Origin: JAWLCA01 sp050485905
Lineage (GTDB): Bacteria > Pseudomonadota > Alphaproteobacteria > Rhodobacterales > Rhodobacteraceae
Assembly (NCBI GenBank): GCA_050485905.1
Contig: JBJHCH010000153.1
Location: forward strand, 1-6,757
Direction: 5' to 3'
Length of the DNA: 6,757 bases
Shown piece by piece: positions 1 to 5,775 of this stretch; position 1 is the stretch's first letter, and every line of letters begins with the position of its first letter. The notes beneath the pieces are model-generated. The model was not told where the DNA came from. It worked only from the letters and a program-made list of their open reading frames with translations, and ran no database searches. Both the position numbers and the translations under genes were made by a program.

Positions 1-451
1 CGGTGAACTCGATGGGGTGATCAACTTCTGGCACTTCATGGCGAAACAGGAAGCAGCGGGGATGCGCCATCTCGTATCGGTGGCCGATGCGGCCGAAACG
101 CTTGGGATGGACCCGGACATGCCGCTGCTGGGATATGTGGTGAAGGGCGAACTGGTGCGGGCAGAACCCGAACTGATCGCGGGCTTCGTCGAGGCATCGC
201 GCGCGGTCAAGGCAATCCTTGCCGAGTCCGACGCCGAGTGGGAACGGCTGCGCCCGCGCATGAACGCCGAAAACGATGCGGAGTTCGCCGCGCTCGTAGC
301 GGGCTTTCGCGCGGGTATTCCCGATGACCGGCCGATGAACGAGGAGAGCGCGCAGCGGATGTTTGCGCTGATGGCCGAACTTGGGGGCGAGGAACTCGTC
401 GGTGGGCTGACCGCATTGCCGGACGGTGTTTTCCTGAACGCGGGTCATTGA
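1..451 (+). CDS. ABC transporter substrate-binding protein, NMT1/TauA-SsuA type, C-terminal part (5' end outside window)
   Basis: The reading frame is open from base 2 and ends at TGA 449-451, giving about 149 residues. The gene starts upstream of the window, so no signal peptide can be seen. The first residues (GELDGVINFWHF) look like the part of NMT1/SsuA-type periplasmic binding proteins where a helix meets the ligand cleft. The rest is a helical C-terminal lobe with a typical 'LLGYV' strand and a long acidic helix region. The family delivers small organic solutes (sulfonates, thiamine precursors, nitrate and others) to an inner-membrane permease. The permease and ATPase genes follow directly with almost no gap, which supports the assignment. 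The substrate cannot be inferred. The gene faces xoxF convergently, and the neighbourhood suggests a role in alcohol/C1 metabolism, but this is inference. Confidence 0.8.
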   Translation, partial: GELDGVINFWHFMAKQEAAGMRHLVSVADAAETLGMDPDMPLLGYVVKGELVRAEPELIAGFVEASRAVKAILAESDAEWERLRPRMNAENDAEFAALVAGFRAGIPDDRPMNEESAQRMFALMAELGGEELVGGLTALPDGVFLNAGH

Positions 452-455
452 GGCT

Positions 456-1202
456 TTGCCGGCACTTGCGATCCGTCTGCTGTCGCTGGGCGGGCTGATC
501 GCGTTCTGGTGGCTGCTGGCGCAGTTGAAGGCCGATCCGTCGGTGCTGCCTGGCCCGGATCACGTTCTGCCGCGAATTCTGAGCGAGTTCGAAGCGGGTG
601 AACTGACGCGGCACCTCTGGGCGACACTGTGGCGGGTGATTCAGGCCTTCGCGCTGGCAATGGTGATCGGGCTGGCCCTGGGTCTGGTGCTGGGGCTGTT
701 CCCGCGGATCGACCGTTGGGCCGATACCTGGCTGGTGTTCTTCCTGAACCTTCCGGCGCTGGTGGTGATCGTTCTGTGCTTCCTGTGGATCGGGCTGAAC
801 GAGATGGCGGCCGTCGCGGCCGTTGCGATCAACAAGATCCCGCTGGTGGCCGCGATGATGCGCGAGGGCGCGCGGGCGCTCGACCCACGGCTGGCCGACA
901 TGGCGCGGGTGTTCCGGATGTCGCCATGGCGGCGCTTCCGGCACGTCCTGCTTCCGCAACTGGCACCGCATCTGGCCGCCGCCGCGCGCGCCGGGATCAG
1001 TCTGATCTGGAAGATCGTTCTGGTGGTGGAGTTCCTTGGCCGATCGACCGGGATCGGGTTCAAGATCCATCTCTATTTCCAGTTGTTCGATATTACGATG
1101 GTGCTGGCCTACGCGCTGTCGTTCATCGCCGTGATGCTGCTGATCGAGACGCTGCTGCTACAGCCAGCGGAGCGGCGGGCCAGTCGCTGGAGACATGCGT
1201 GA
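456..1202 (+). CDS. ABC transporter permease, BPD_transp_1 (SsuC/TauC type)
   Basis: This is an inner-membrane permease of 248 residues if read from TTG 456. Hydrophobic segments lie at about residues 8-24, 62-82, 92-113, 117-135, 173-193 and 213-235, which fits the usual six-helix fold. The EAA loop that docks the ATPase spans about residues 137-167 (EGARALDPRLADMARV... ending in LLP). Length is close to the family norm of 250-260. The start is uncertain: the frame is blocked by a TGA at 435-437, and no ATG lies between that stop and the first predicted helix, so TTG 456 or the rarer ATT 447 must be used. The GAGG at 450-453 sits very close to TTG 456. It lies 4 bases after the binding-protein stop and overlaps the ATPase start by 4 bases, so translation is probably coupled. 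The substrate is unknown. Confidence 0.88.
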   Translation: MPALAIRLLSLGGLIAFWWLLAQLKADPSVLPGPDHVLPRILSEFEAGELTRHLWATLWRVIQAFALAMVIGLALGLVLGLFPRIDRWADTWLVFFLNLPALVVIVLCFLWIGLNEMAAVAAVAINKIPLVAAMMREGARALDPRLADMARVFRMSPWRRFRHVLLPQLAPHLAAAARAGISLIWKIVLVVEFLGRSTGIGFKIHLYFQLFDITMVLAYALSFIAVMLLIETLLLQPAERRASRWRHA

Positions 1203-1777
1203 CGCTGCAGGTTCGCATCGACGAGAAGCGGTTCGGCCCGGCGGTGATACTGCGCGATCTGTCCTTCAGCGTGGATCCTGGCGAAGTGCTTGCCGTGCTT
1301 GGTCCATCCGGTGTGGGCAAGACGACGCTTCTGCGCATTCTGGCAGGTCTCGACACGGGGTTCTCCGGCGAGGTTCGCCGGCCCGATCCGGTTTCGATGG
1401 TCTTTCAGGAGCCAACGCTACTGCCATGGCGCACCGCGCTTCAGAACCTTACACTTACGGCACAAGTCCGCGCGGCCGATGCCGAAGCGGCGCTCGCGCG
1501 GGTCGGACTGCAGGGGAGGGGCTCGCAGTTTCCCGGCCAGTTGTCGCTTGGCCAACAACGTCGGCTTGCACTGGCGCGTGCCTATGCGACCCGGCCGCGC
1601 CTTCTGTTGCTCGACGAACCCTTCGTCTCGCTGGATATCGACCTGGTCAACGAAATGCTGCGGTTGACGGAATCGTTGATTGCCGAACAGCAGCCAGCGA
1701 CGGTCTTTGTCACTCACTCGGTTGACGAGGCCGCGCGGCTTGCCACGCGCATCCTGCGCCTGGCTGCAGCAGACTGA
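1199..1777 (+). CDS. Compact ABC transporter ATP-binding protein (SsuB/TauB type)
   Basis: This is the cytoplasmic ATPase of the importer, 192 residues from GTG 1199, whose bases overlap the permease stop (GTGA). All the catalytic elements are visible: Walker A GPSGVGKTT at residues 35-43, Q-loop Gln70 in VFQEP, signature LSLGQ at 115-119 (a variant of LSGGQ), Walker B LLLLDE at 135-140, D-loop SLD at 144-146, and switch His173 in VTHS. The LLPW sequence after the Q-loop is typical of the sulfonate/nitrate/taurine group. It is short: relatives are about 250 residues. The gap from Walker A Lys41 to the Q-loop is only 29 residues, and the C-terminal tail after the switch His is about 19 residues. 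With every motif intact it is likely functional rather than decayed. A palindromic terminator follows 10 bases after the stop. Confidence 0.9.
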   Translation: MTLQVRIDEKRFGPAVILRDLSFSVDPGEVLAVLGPSGVGKTTLLRILAGLDTGFSGEVRRPDPVSMVFQEPTLLPWRTALQNLTLTAQVRAADAEAALARVGLQGRGSQFPGQLSLGQQRRLALARAYATRPRLLLLDEPFVSLDIDLVNEMLRLTESLIAEQQPATVFVTHSVDEAARLATRILRLAAAD

Positions 1778-1787
1778 CATAAGGAAA

Positions 1788-1813
1788 CGGCCACCCCGTT
1801 GCCGGGGTGGCCG
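1788..1813 (-). terminator. Hairpin terminator between convergent ATPase and xoxF genes
   Basis: A perfect 11-bp GC-rich inverted repeat (CGGCCACCCCG at 1788-1798 and its complement at 1803-1813) encloses a 4-base loop. Read on the minus strand the stem is followed by TTTCCTTATG, a modest T-rich tail, so it fits best as the xoxF terminator, lying 27 bases after the xoxF stop. On the plus strand there is no T-run, but it lies 10 bases past the ATPase stop and could still act, weakly or with Rho, from that side. Confidence 0.75.
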
Positions 1814-1839
1814 CGACTGATCGGAAGGCTAGCCGCCGA

Positions 1840-3639
1840 TCAATCGGGGAGGGCAAATACCGTCAGTTGTCCACCGAGCGCGGTGTAATCCGACAGGGCG
1901 GCGTATCCACCGACGGCGCCGAGGCCGTCTTGCGGATCGGTCAGGCCAGCCGCGAGGCCGATCCCGGCCCAGCCGCCAACGCCCGACAGGATGCCGACAT
2001 ACTGCTTGCCGTCCAGCTCGTAGGTCATCACGTTACCGATGATGCCCGACGGGGTCTTGAAGCGATAGAGCTCGTCCCCCGTATTGGCGTCGATCGCCTT
2101 CAGATGGCCTTCGAGCGTGCCGTAGAAGACCACGTCACCAGCGGTTGCCAAGGCGCCCGACCACACCGAGAACTTCTCGGGGATCGACCAGACGATTTCA
2201 CCAGCAACCGCATCCCAGGCGATGAAGTTGCCCATGCCGCCATGGCTTGCCGGCGCGGGATACATCGACAGCGTGGCGCCCACATAGGGCTGGCCGGCGG
2301 TGTAGCTTACGCGGAACGGCTCGTAGTCCATGCAGACGTGGTTTGTCGGCACGTAGAACAGACCCGTGCGCGGCGAATAGGATGCCGGCTGCTGGTCCTT
2401 GGTGCCAAGCGCCGCCGGGCAGATGCCGGTGGTGTTGACATCCTCGCCCTGCTGGAAGGTGGAGTATTCGGGCACCACCTGTGGCCGACCATAGGTTTCC
2501 GATGCCGGGTCCATGTCGACATGGGTCGCCCAGTTCACCACCGGGTCGAACTTCTCGGCGACGAGCAGTTCACCACTTTCGCGGTCGAGCGTGTAGGCAA
2601 AGCCGTTCCGGTCGAAGTTGACCAGAAGCTTGCGCATCTCGCCGTCGATCTCCTTGTCGACGAGAATGTTCTCGTTCACGCCGTCATAGTCCCACTCGTC
2701 GAACGGTGTCTTCTGGTAGACCCACTTCGCGACGCCGGTATCTACATCGCGGGCGAAGATGGTCATCGACCACTTGTTGTCGCCGGGGCGCTGCGCCGGG
2801 TTCCAGGTCGAGGGGTTGCCAGACCCGTAGTAGACAAGGTTCAGGTCGGGATCATACGAAAACCAACCCCAGGTTGTGCCGCCACCGATCTGCCACTGGT
2901 CGCCTTCCCAACTGTCGAGCGAGGAGTTTGCCGGTACCGGTTGACCCAGTGCGGTGGTGTTCTCGTCAAACAGAATCTGGTCGTCAGGGCCGACGGAATA
3001 GGCTCGCCAGGCCAGTTCACCGGTATGCAGGTCGTAGGCCGTGATGTGGCCCTGCACGCCGAACTCGCCGCCTGAGATGCCGACAAGCAACTTGTCCTTG
3101 ACCGGCATCACCGTGGCGGTGTTGGTCTCGCCGATCGACGGATCACCGTTGACCGCCGTCCACTTTACTTCGCCCGTCATCGCATCGAGAGCGACAATGG
3201 TTGTATCTGCCTGATGCAGGAAGATCATATCGTCTGCATAGGCCACACCGCGGTGCACTGTATCGCAGCACATCACTGCGACGACATCGGGATCCTGCCT
3301 CGGCTCATAGCGCCATACGATCCGCCCCTCGTCGGCGAGATCGAGCGCAAAGACGTTGTTCGGGAATGGCGTATGGACATACATCATGTTCCCGATCACC
3401 AGCGGGCCACCCTCATGGCCGCGCAGCACGCCGGTCGAGAACGTCCAGGCAACCTGCAGGTTGCCCACGTTTTCGTTGGTGATCTGATCGAGCGTCGAAT
3501 AGCGCAGGTTGGCATAGTCGCCGGTCTGGATCGCCCAGTTGGCGGAGTCGCCGATAGCCTCTGTCACGCTGTCGTTTGCCACGGCAACCAGACTGCTGGA
3601 CATCAGCAGAAGTGCCGCGGTCGGCAAGGTCACTCTCAT
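1840..3639 (-). CDS. xoxF: Lanthanide-dependent PQQ methanol dehydrogenase XoxF
   Basis: This periplasmic quinoprotein oxidises methanol to formaldehyde (or formate), passing electrons to a cytochrome c. It has 599 residues, the normal length for the family. A Sec signal peptide occupies about residues 1-21 (cleavage after AVA). The vicinal disulfide Cys124-Cys125 (VMCCDT) that packs on PQQ is present, as is the GGGTTWGW segment at 252-259 that carries the stacking Trp. Metal ligands are Glu192 (GGEFGV) and Asn275 (GSGNP). The catalytic Asp317 sits in DEWDYDG, and Asp319 two residues on is the extra ligand that marks lanthanide-type enzymes; Ca-type MxaF has Ala there. Arg344 and a second Cys pair, 407/436, match known MDH positions. 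The VAVMCCDT context looks like clade XoxF5. The start is set by GGAGG ending 7 bases before ATG 3637-3639 and by the signal peptide; an in-frame ATG at 3730-3732 would add 31 unlikely residues. No xoxG or xoxJ follows; the gene ends at a terminator. Confidence 0.96.
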   Translation of the reverse strand: MRVTLPTAALLLMSSSLVAVANDSVTEAIGDSANWAIQTGDYANLRYSTLDQITNENVGNLQVAWTFSTGVLRGHEGGPLVIGNMMYVHTPFPNNVFALDLADEGRIVWRYEPRQDPDVVAVMCCDTVHRGVAYADDMIFLHQADTTIVALDAMTGEVKWTAVNGDPSIGETNTATVMPVKDKLLVGISGGEFGVQGHITAYDLHTGELAWRAYSVGPDDQILFDENTTALGQPVPANSSLDSWEGDQWQIGGGTTWGWFSYDPDLNLVYYGSGNPSTWNPAQRPGDNKWSMTIFARDVDTGVAKWVYQKTPFDEWDYDGVNENILVDKEIDGEMRKLLVNFDRNGFAYTLDRESGELLVAEKFDPVVNWATHVDMDPASETYGRPQVVPEYSTFQQGEDVNTTGICPAALGTKDQQPASYSPRTGLFYVPTNHVCMDYEPFRVSYTAGQPYVGATLSMYPAPASHGGMGNFIAWDAVAGEIVWSIPEKFSVWSGALATAGDVVFYGTLEGHLKAIDANTGDELYRFKTPSGIIGNVMTYELDGKQYVGILSGVGGWAGIGLAAGLTDPQDGLGAVGGYAALSDYTALGGQLTVFALPD

Positions 3640-3688
3640 CTTGGATCCTCCCTCTCCCATCCAAGCTTCTTCCCAAGCGGAGAGGGGG
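3640..3688 (-). promoter_or_regulatory. xoxF leader with Shine-Dalgarno inside competing hairpins
   Basis: On the minus strand, CTTGGAT (3665-3659) and ATCCAAG (3646-3640) form a perfect 7-bp stem directly before the start codon. Its 12-base purine loop contains the ribosome binding site GGAGG (3651-3647). Further upstream, CCCTCTCC (3686-3679) is complementary over 8 bp to GGAGAGGG (3657-3650), which lies in that same loop and includes part of the binding site. The two stems cross, so they should be mutually exclusive or form a strained pseudoknot. The pairing is read directly from sequence. A regulatory role in xoxF translation or mRNA stability is inference. Confidence 0.5.
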
Positions 3689-3737
3689 CACGTGCGAACT
3701 GCTGAATGCGAAGCCTGTGCATTGTTCCCCACCCTCT

Positions 3738-3750
3738 TAAGAAGTTCTTA
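3738..3750. promoter_or_regulatory. Palindromic candidate operator upstream of xoxF
   Basis: TAAGAAGTTCTTA is a perfect inverted repeat with 6-bp arms around a central G, lying 99 bases upstream of the xoxF start codon in an AT-rich stretch. A shorter TAAG/CTTA repeat with a single-base centre lies about 50 bases further upstream at 3796-3804. The size and form suit a dimeric regulator. Which one cannot be told; two-component response regulators control methanol dehydrogenase genes in related methylotrophs. Confidence 0.35.
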
Positions 3751-3845
3751 TTGGGGGCGCGCTTCGGACACACGTCAACATCGAACAAGCGAATATAAGC
3801 CTTAAGTATGACCGCTAGGGTTGCAACCTGTTCAATGCCGGAAAG

Positions 3846-3863
3846 GCCGGCGTCGCGGCCGGC
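3846..3863 (-). terminator. Weak hairpin downstream of the DUF3280-like gene
   Basis: GCCGGC at 3846-3851 and again at 3858-3863 can form a 6-bp stem with a 6-base loop. On the minus strand it is followed by CTTTCC, and it begins 33 bases past the stop of the DUF3280-like gene. The stem is short and the T-run poor, so it is at best a partial terminator, and read-through into xoxF remains possible. Confidence 0.25.
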
Positions 3864-3896
3864 GAAGTGAAGCTGAAGGCAGGCGGTGCGGTACCG

Positions 3897-4415
3897 TCAG
3901 TCCGCGGCGAAGATGTTTCGCTGCAGGATGTAGCGCATCCCGCGCAGCCAGCTATCGTCTGTGTTCGACCGGACATCGACGGCCATTCCGCGCAGGTTTC
4001 GACCCGTCCCGGCGTCGCGAACGTAGATGTTCATCGACAGGATCAGGTTCGACACCTTCTGCACCTCTGAAACCACCGCGTAGTCTGCGCCCAGCCGTTG
4101 CGCCATGCGCATGTCGCAGCCGTTGCAGCGCGCAGGGTTTCGTGTCCTGTCGAGTTCCTCGCGGACGGGTTCCAGATCGACCAGTTCCAGACCCTGTTCA
4201 CGCAACGTATCGGCTATGTAGTCAGTGACCAGATCGATGCGCGCCACCTCGTCGGCACGAACGCCGCGCATATCGCCTTCGGTCGATGTGTCGATGAAGG
4301 TCACACCGAAAAAGGCCGCGCGCTTGCCGGCCCATGAATCATCGGCGGCAAGGGCAGGATTCGCGGTGAGAAGTGCCAGAATGAGTGGTGCAAGCCGGTT
4401 CATGGCAGCACTCAT
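3897..4415 (-). CDS. Exported DUF3280/DUF2380-type protein linked to PQQ/lanthanide clusters
   Basis: This is a small periplasmic protein of 172 residues whose biochemical role is unknown. The N-terminus carries a Sec signal (hydrophobic stretch at about residues 8-18, cleavage after ALA at 21-23). The mature part begins as an alternating strand (KRAAFFGVTFID), then a helix, a charged segment and a CNGC motif at residues 97-100 (CxxC, without the His of a cytochrome). It is followed by MRMAQRLGADYAVV and a strand-rich end. The family recurs beside PQQ alcohol dehydrogenases and the associated ABC genes; one member is, from memory, the exported protein of the Lut cluster in Methylobacterium. 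ATG 4413-4415 is used, but ATG 4401-4403 (residue 5) gives an equally good signal peptide, and neither has a strong ribosome site. It is divergent from the binding-protein gene and codirectional with xoxF 257 bases downstream. The name is a recognition call from memory; no search was run. Confidence 0.8.
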   Translation of the reverse strand: MSAAMNRLAPLILALLTANPALAADDSWAGKRAAFFGVTFIDTSTEGDMRGVRADEVARIDLVTDYIADTLREQGLELVDLEPVREELDRTRNPARCNGCDMRMAQRLGADYAVVSEVQKVSNLILSMNIYVRDAGTGRNLRGMAVDVRSNTDDSWLRGMRYILQRNIFAAD

Positions 4416-4566
4416 AGCCTATCTGCGCGGCGCTGGTGACTCATACCTTGGGTTGATCGCGCATTGATCCGTCAAGCTTATTAACTTCTTATCCGCATCC
4501 CGTGATGCCAGTCGGCTTGACGCGGCGCGCGCGCTGGCTGCAGCATGTGGGCCGGGGGGCGAGATA
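4416..4566. promoter_or_regulatory. Divergent intergenic promoter region
   Basis: These 151 bases separate the minus-strand DUF3280-like gene from the plus-strand binding-protein gene, so promoters for both should lie here. The middle (about 4464-4495) is AT-rich against GC-rich flanks. It contains AACTTCTTA at 4483-4491, also present upstream of xoxF on the minus strand (3746-3738). The last 50 bases before ATG 4567 are very GC-rich, with a G-run and GCGAG about 4-12 bases before the start that may serve as ribosome site. Confidence 0.6.
4464..4492 (+). promoter_or_regulatory. Candidate sigma-70-like promoter for the binding-protein/beta-propeller operon
   Basis: TTGATC at 4464-4469 and TCTTAT at 4487-4492 are separated by exactly 17 bases. 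Each box matches four of six bases of the housekeeping consensus. Transcription would begin near 4499-4500, leaving a leader of about 67 bases before ATG 4567. The -10 box overlaps the AACTTCTTA sequence shared with the xoxF upstream region, so a regulator bound there could act on this promoter. Confidence 0.4.
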
Positions 4567-5754
4567 ATGAAATCATTGCCGTTTTTCCTGCTTCTTGCGG
4601 CAGTTGCCTGGACGCCTGTGATGACCGGTGATGCCGCGGCGGCGGACACCGTGCGCGCCGCGGTGCTCAGGATCGACCATCCGACGCCCTTGCCAATCTC
4701 GCGGCTCGATCTGCCAGCCGAGGATCTCGGTTTCGCGGGCGGTGTCGTCGGCACGGCGGACAATCAGACTACCGGCGGGTTCATGGGGCAGGAGTTCGTG
4801 ACTGACTATGTCGCGGCGACTCCGGATGAGGCGCTTGCGGCGCTAGAGGCCTTGCTTGATGACGGCGTGCGATTCGTCGCGACCATGGCCGATGCCGAGA
4901 CGACGCTGGCAATTGCCGACGCCGCCGGCGACCGCGCGCTGATCCTGAATGCGACCGCTCCCGACGACTTGCTGCGCAATGAGGCGTGCCGGGCGAACGT
5001 CGTCCATGTCGCGTTGAGCCGGGCGATGATGGCCGATGCGCTGGCGCAGTTCCTCGTCTTCAAGCGTTGGGATCGCTGGTTCCTGATCGAAGGGTCACAT
5101 CCCGGCGACAAGGCGATGGCCGATGCATATCGGGCCGCCGCCACCAAGTTCGGCGCGCGCATCGTCGAGACGCGCGAGTTCGAGGATACCGGCGGCGCCC
5201 GACGCACCGACGCCGGGCATGTGCAGGTTCAGGCGCAGCTTCCGGTCTTCACCCAGCGCGCGCCCGAACATCACGTCATGGTCGTGGCCGACGAGAGTCA
5301 GGTCTTCGCCGCGCACATGCCCTTTCACACATGGGACGCGCGCCCCGTCGCCGGCTCGGCCGGGTTGCGTCCGGTGATCTGGCATCCGGCGCAGGAAGCC
5401 TGGGGCGGCACCCAGTTGCAGCGCCGGTTCGAGCGCGCAATCAACCGGCCGATGCGGAACGAGGATTACGGCGTCTGGCTTGCTATGCGCATCCTGGGCG
5501 AGGCGGCGACACGGACCAACGGCACCGACTACGAGGCGATGCGTGAGGCGATCCTTGGCGGTGAACTGGAATTCGCGGGTTTCAAGGGGCAGCCGATAAC
5601 GCTCCGCGACTGGGACAACCAGATCCGTCAGCCGGTGGTTCTGGCGGCCGACAATGTCGTCGTCTCGGTCTCGCCACAGGATGTGTTCGTGCATCAGCAT
5701 TCGCCGCTGGACACGCTTGGAACAGACCGGCCGGAAAGCCGCTGCACGAAGTGA
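4567..5754 (+). CDS. ABC-type periplasmic binding protein, PQQ-dependent alcohol dehydrogenase-associated (TIGR03863-like)
   Basis: This is a periplasmic type I (Leu/Ile/Val-like) binding protein of 395 residues. The signal peptide spans about residues 1-26 (cleavage after DAAAA). Two Rossmann-like lobes follow: strands such as VRAAVLRID (29-37) and VRFVATMAD (101-109), then the hinge-side RWDRWFLIEGSHPGD (167-181) and HHVMVVADESQVF (235-247). The end, with VFVHQHSPLDTLG (373-385), is typical of the PQQ-associated family rather than amino-acid binders. Relatives work with an ABC permease and ATPase; in Lut (Methylobacterium) and PedA1A2BC (Pseudomonas) clusters such systems are tied to lanthanide supply. 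Whether this protein binds a lanthanide, its chelate or something else is unknown. The start is ATG 4567, preceded by a GGGGGGCGAG stretch. It forms an operon with the beta-propeller gene 21 bases downstream. Length is within the family range, with no sign of damage. Confidence 0.87.
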   Translation: MKSLPFFLLLAAVAWTPVMTGDAAAADTVRAAVLRIDHPTPLPISRLDLPAEDLGFAGGVVGTADNQTTGGFMGQEFVTDYVAATPDEALAALEALLDDGVRFVATMADAETTLAIADAAGDRALILNATAPDDLLRNEACRANVVHVALSRAMMADALAQFLVFKRWDRWFLIEGSHPGDKAMADAYRAAATKFGARIVETREFEDTGGARRTDAGHVQVQAQLPVFTQRAPEHHVMVVADESQVFAAHMPFHTWDARPVAGSAGLRPVIWHPAQEAWGGTQLQRRFERAINRPMRNEDYGVWLAMRILGEAATRTNGTDYEAMREAILGGELEFAGFKGQPITLRDWDNQIRQPVVLAADNVVVSVSPQDVFVHQHSPLDTLGTDRPESRCTK

Positions 5755-5775
5755 CGGATCGGGGAGGAATGAGAG

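Larger units (their letters stand above)
3640..3896. other. 257-bp non-coding region between the DUF3280-like gene and xoxF
   Basis: This stretch separates two codirectional minus-strand genes. It holds the xoxF leader hairpins near 3640-3688, an odd-centred palindrome at 3738-3750, a smaller TAAG/CTTA repeat at 3796-3804, and a GC-rich hairpin at 3846-3863. The 3735-3810 part is clearly richer in A and T than the surrounding genes, as expected for a promoter, but I could not find a convincing -35/-10 pair on the minus strand. Small open frames across it have no codon-usage or family support, so xoxF probably has its own promoter here in addition to any read-through from the gene upstream. 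Confidence 0.6.

Noticed and set aside
207..1070. Minus-strand open frame (287 codons) opposite the left ABC operon
   Set aside because: Its translation is dominated by Arg, Gln, His and Pro, typical of a shadow frame, and it is antisense to a permease with clear membrane helices.
1807..3075. Long plus-strand open frame (422 codons) opposite xoxF
   Set aside because: It is antisense to a complete, motif-perfect XoxF, has no recognisable domain, and is what GC-rich codon bias produces on the opposite strand.
1840..3639. Calcium-type MxaF or ethanol-type ExaA identity
   Set aside because: The Asp at residue 319 (DYD) and the VAVMCCDT context fit XoxF; no mxaG/mxaI small-subunit gene is nearby.
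3640..3688. Stable H-type pseudoknot in the xoxF leader
   Set aside because: The geometry leaves only 3 bases to cross an 8-bp stem, so a relaxed pseudoknot is unlikely; alternative hairpins are the better reading.
3640..3732. Upstream in-frame ATG extending xoxF by 31 residues
   Set aside because: The extension would bury the signal peptide behind a non-hydrophobic stretch and ignore the strong GGAGG correctly placed before ATG 3637-3639.
3821..4228. Plus-strand open frame in the intergenic region and opposite the DUF3280-like gene
   Set aside because: It is Arg/Cys/Pro-rich with no ribosome site or domain, and mostly antisense to a gene with a clear signal peptide.
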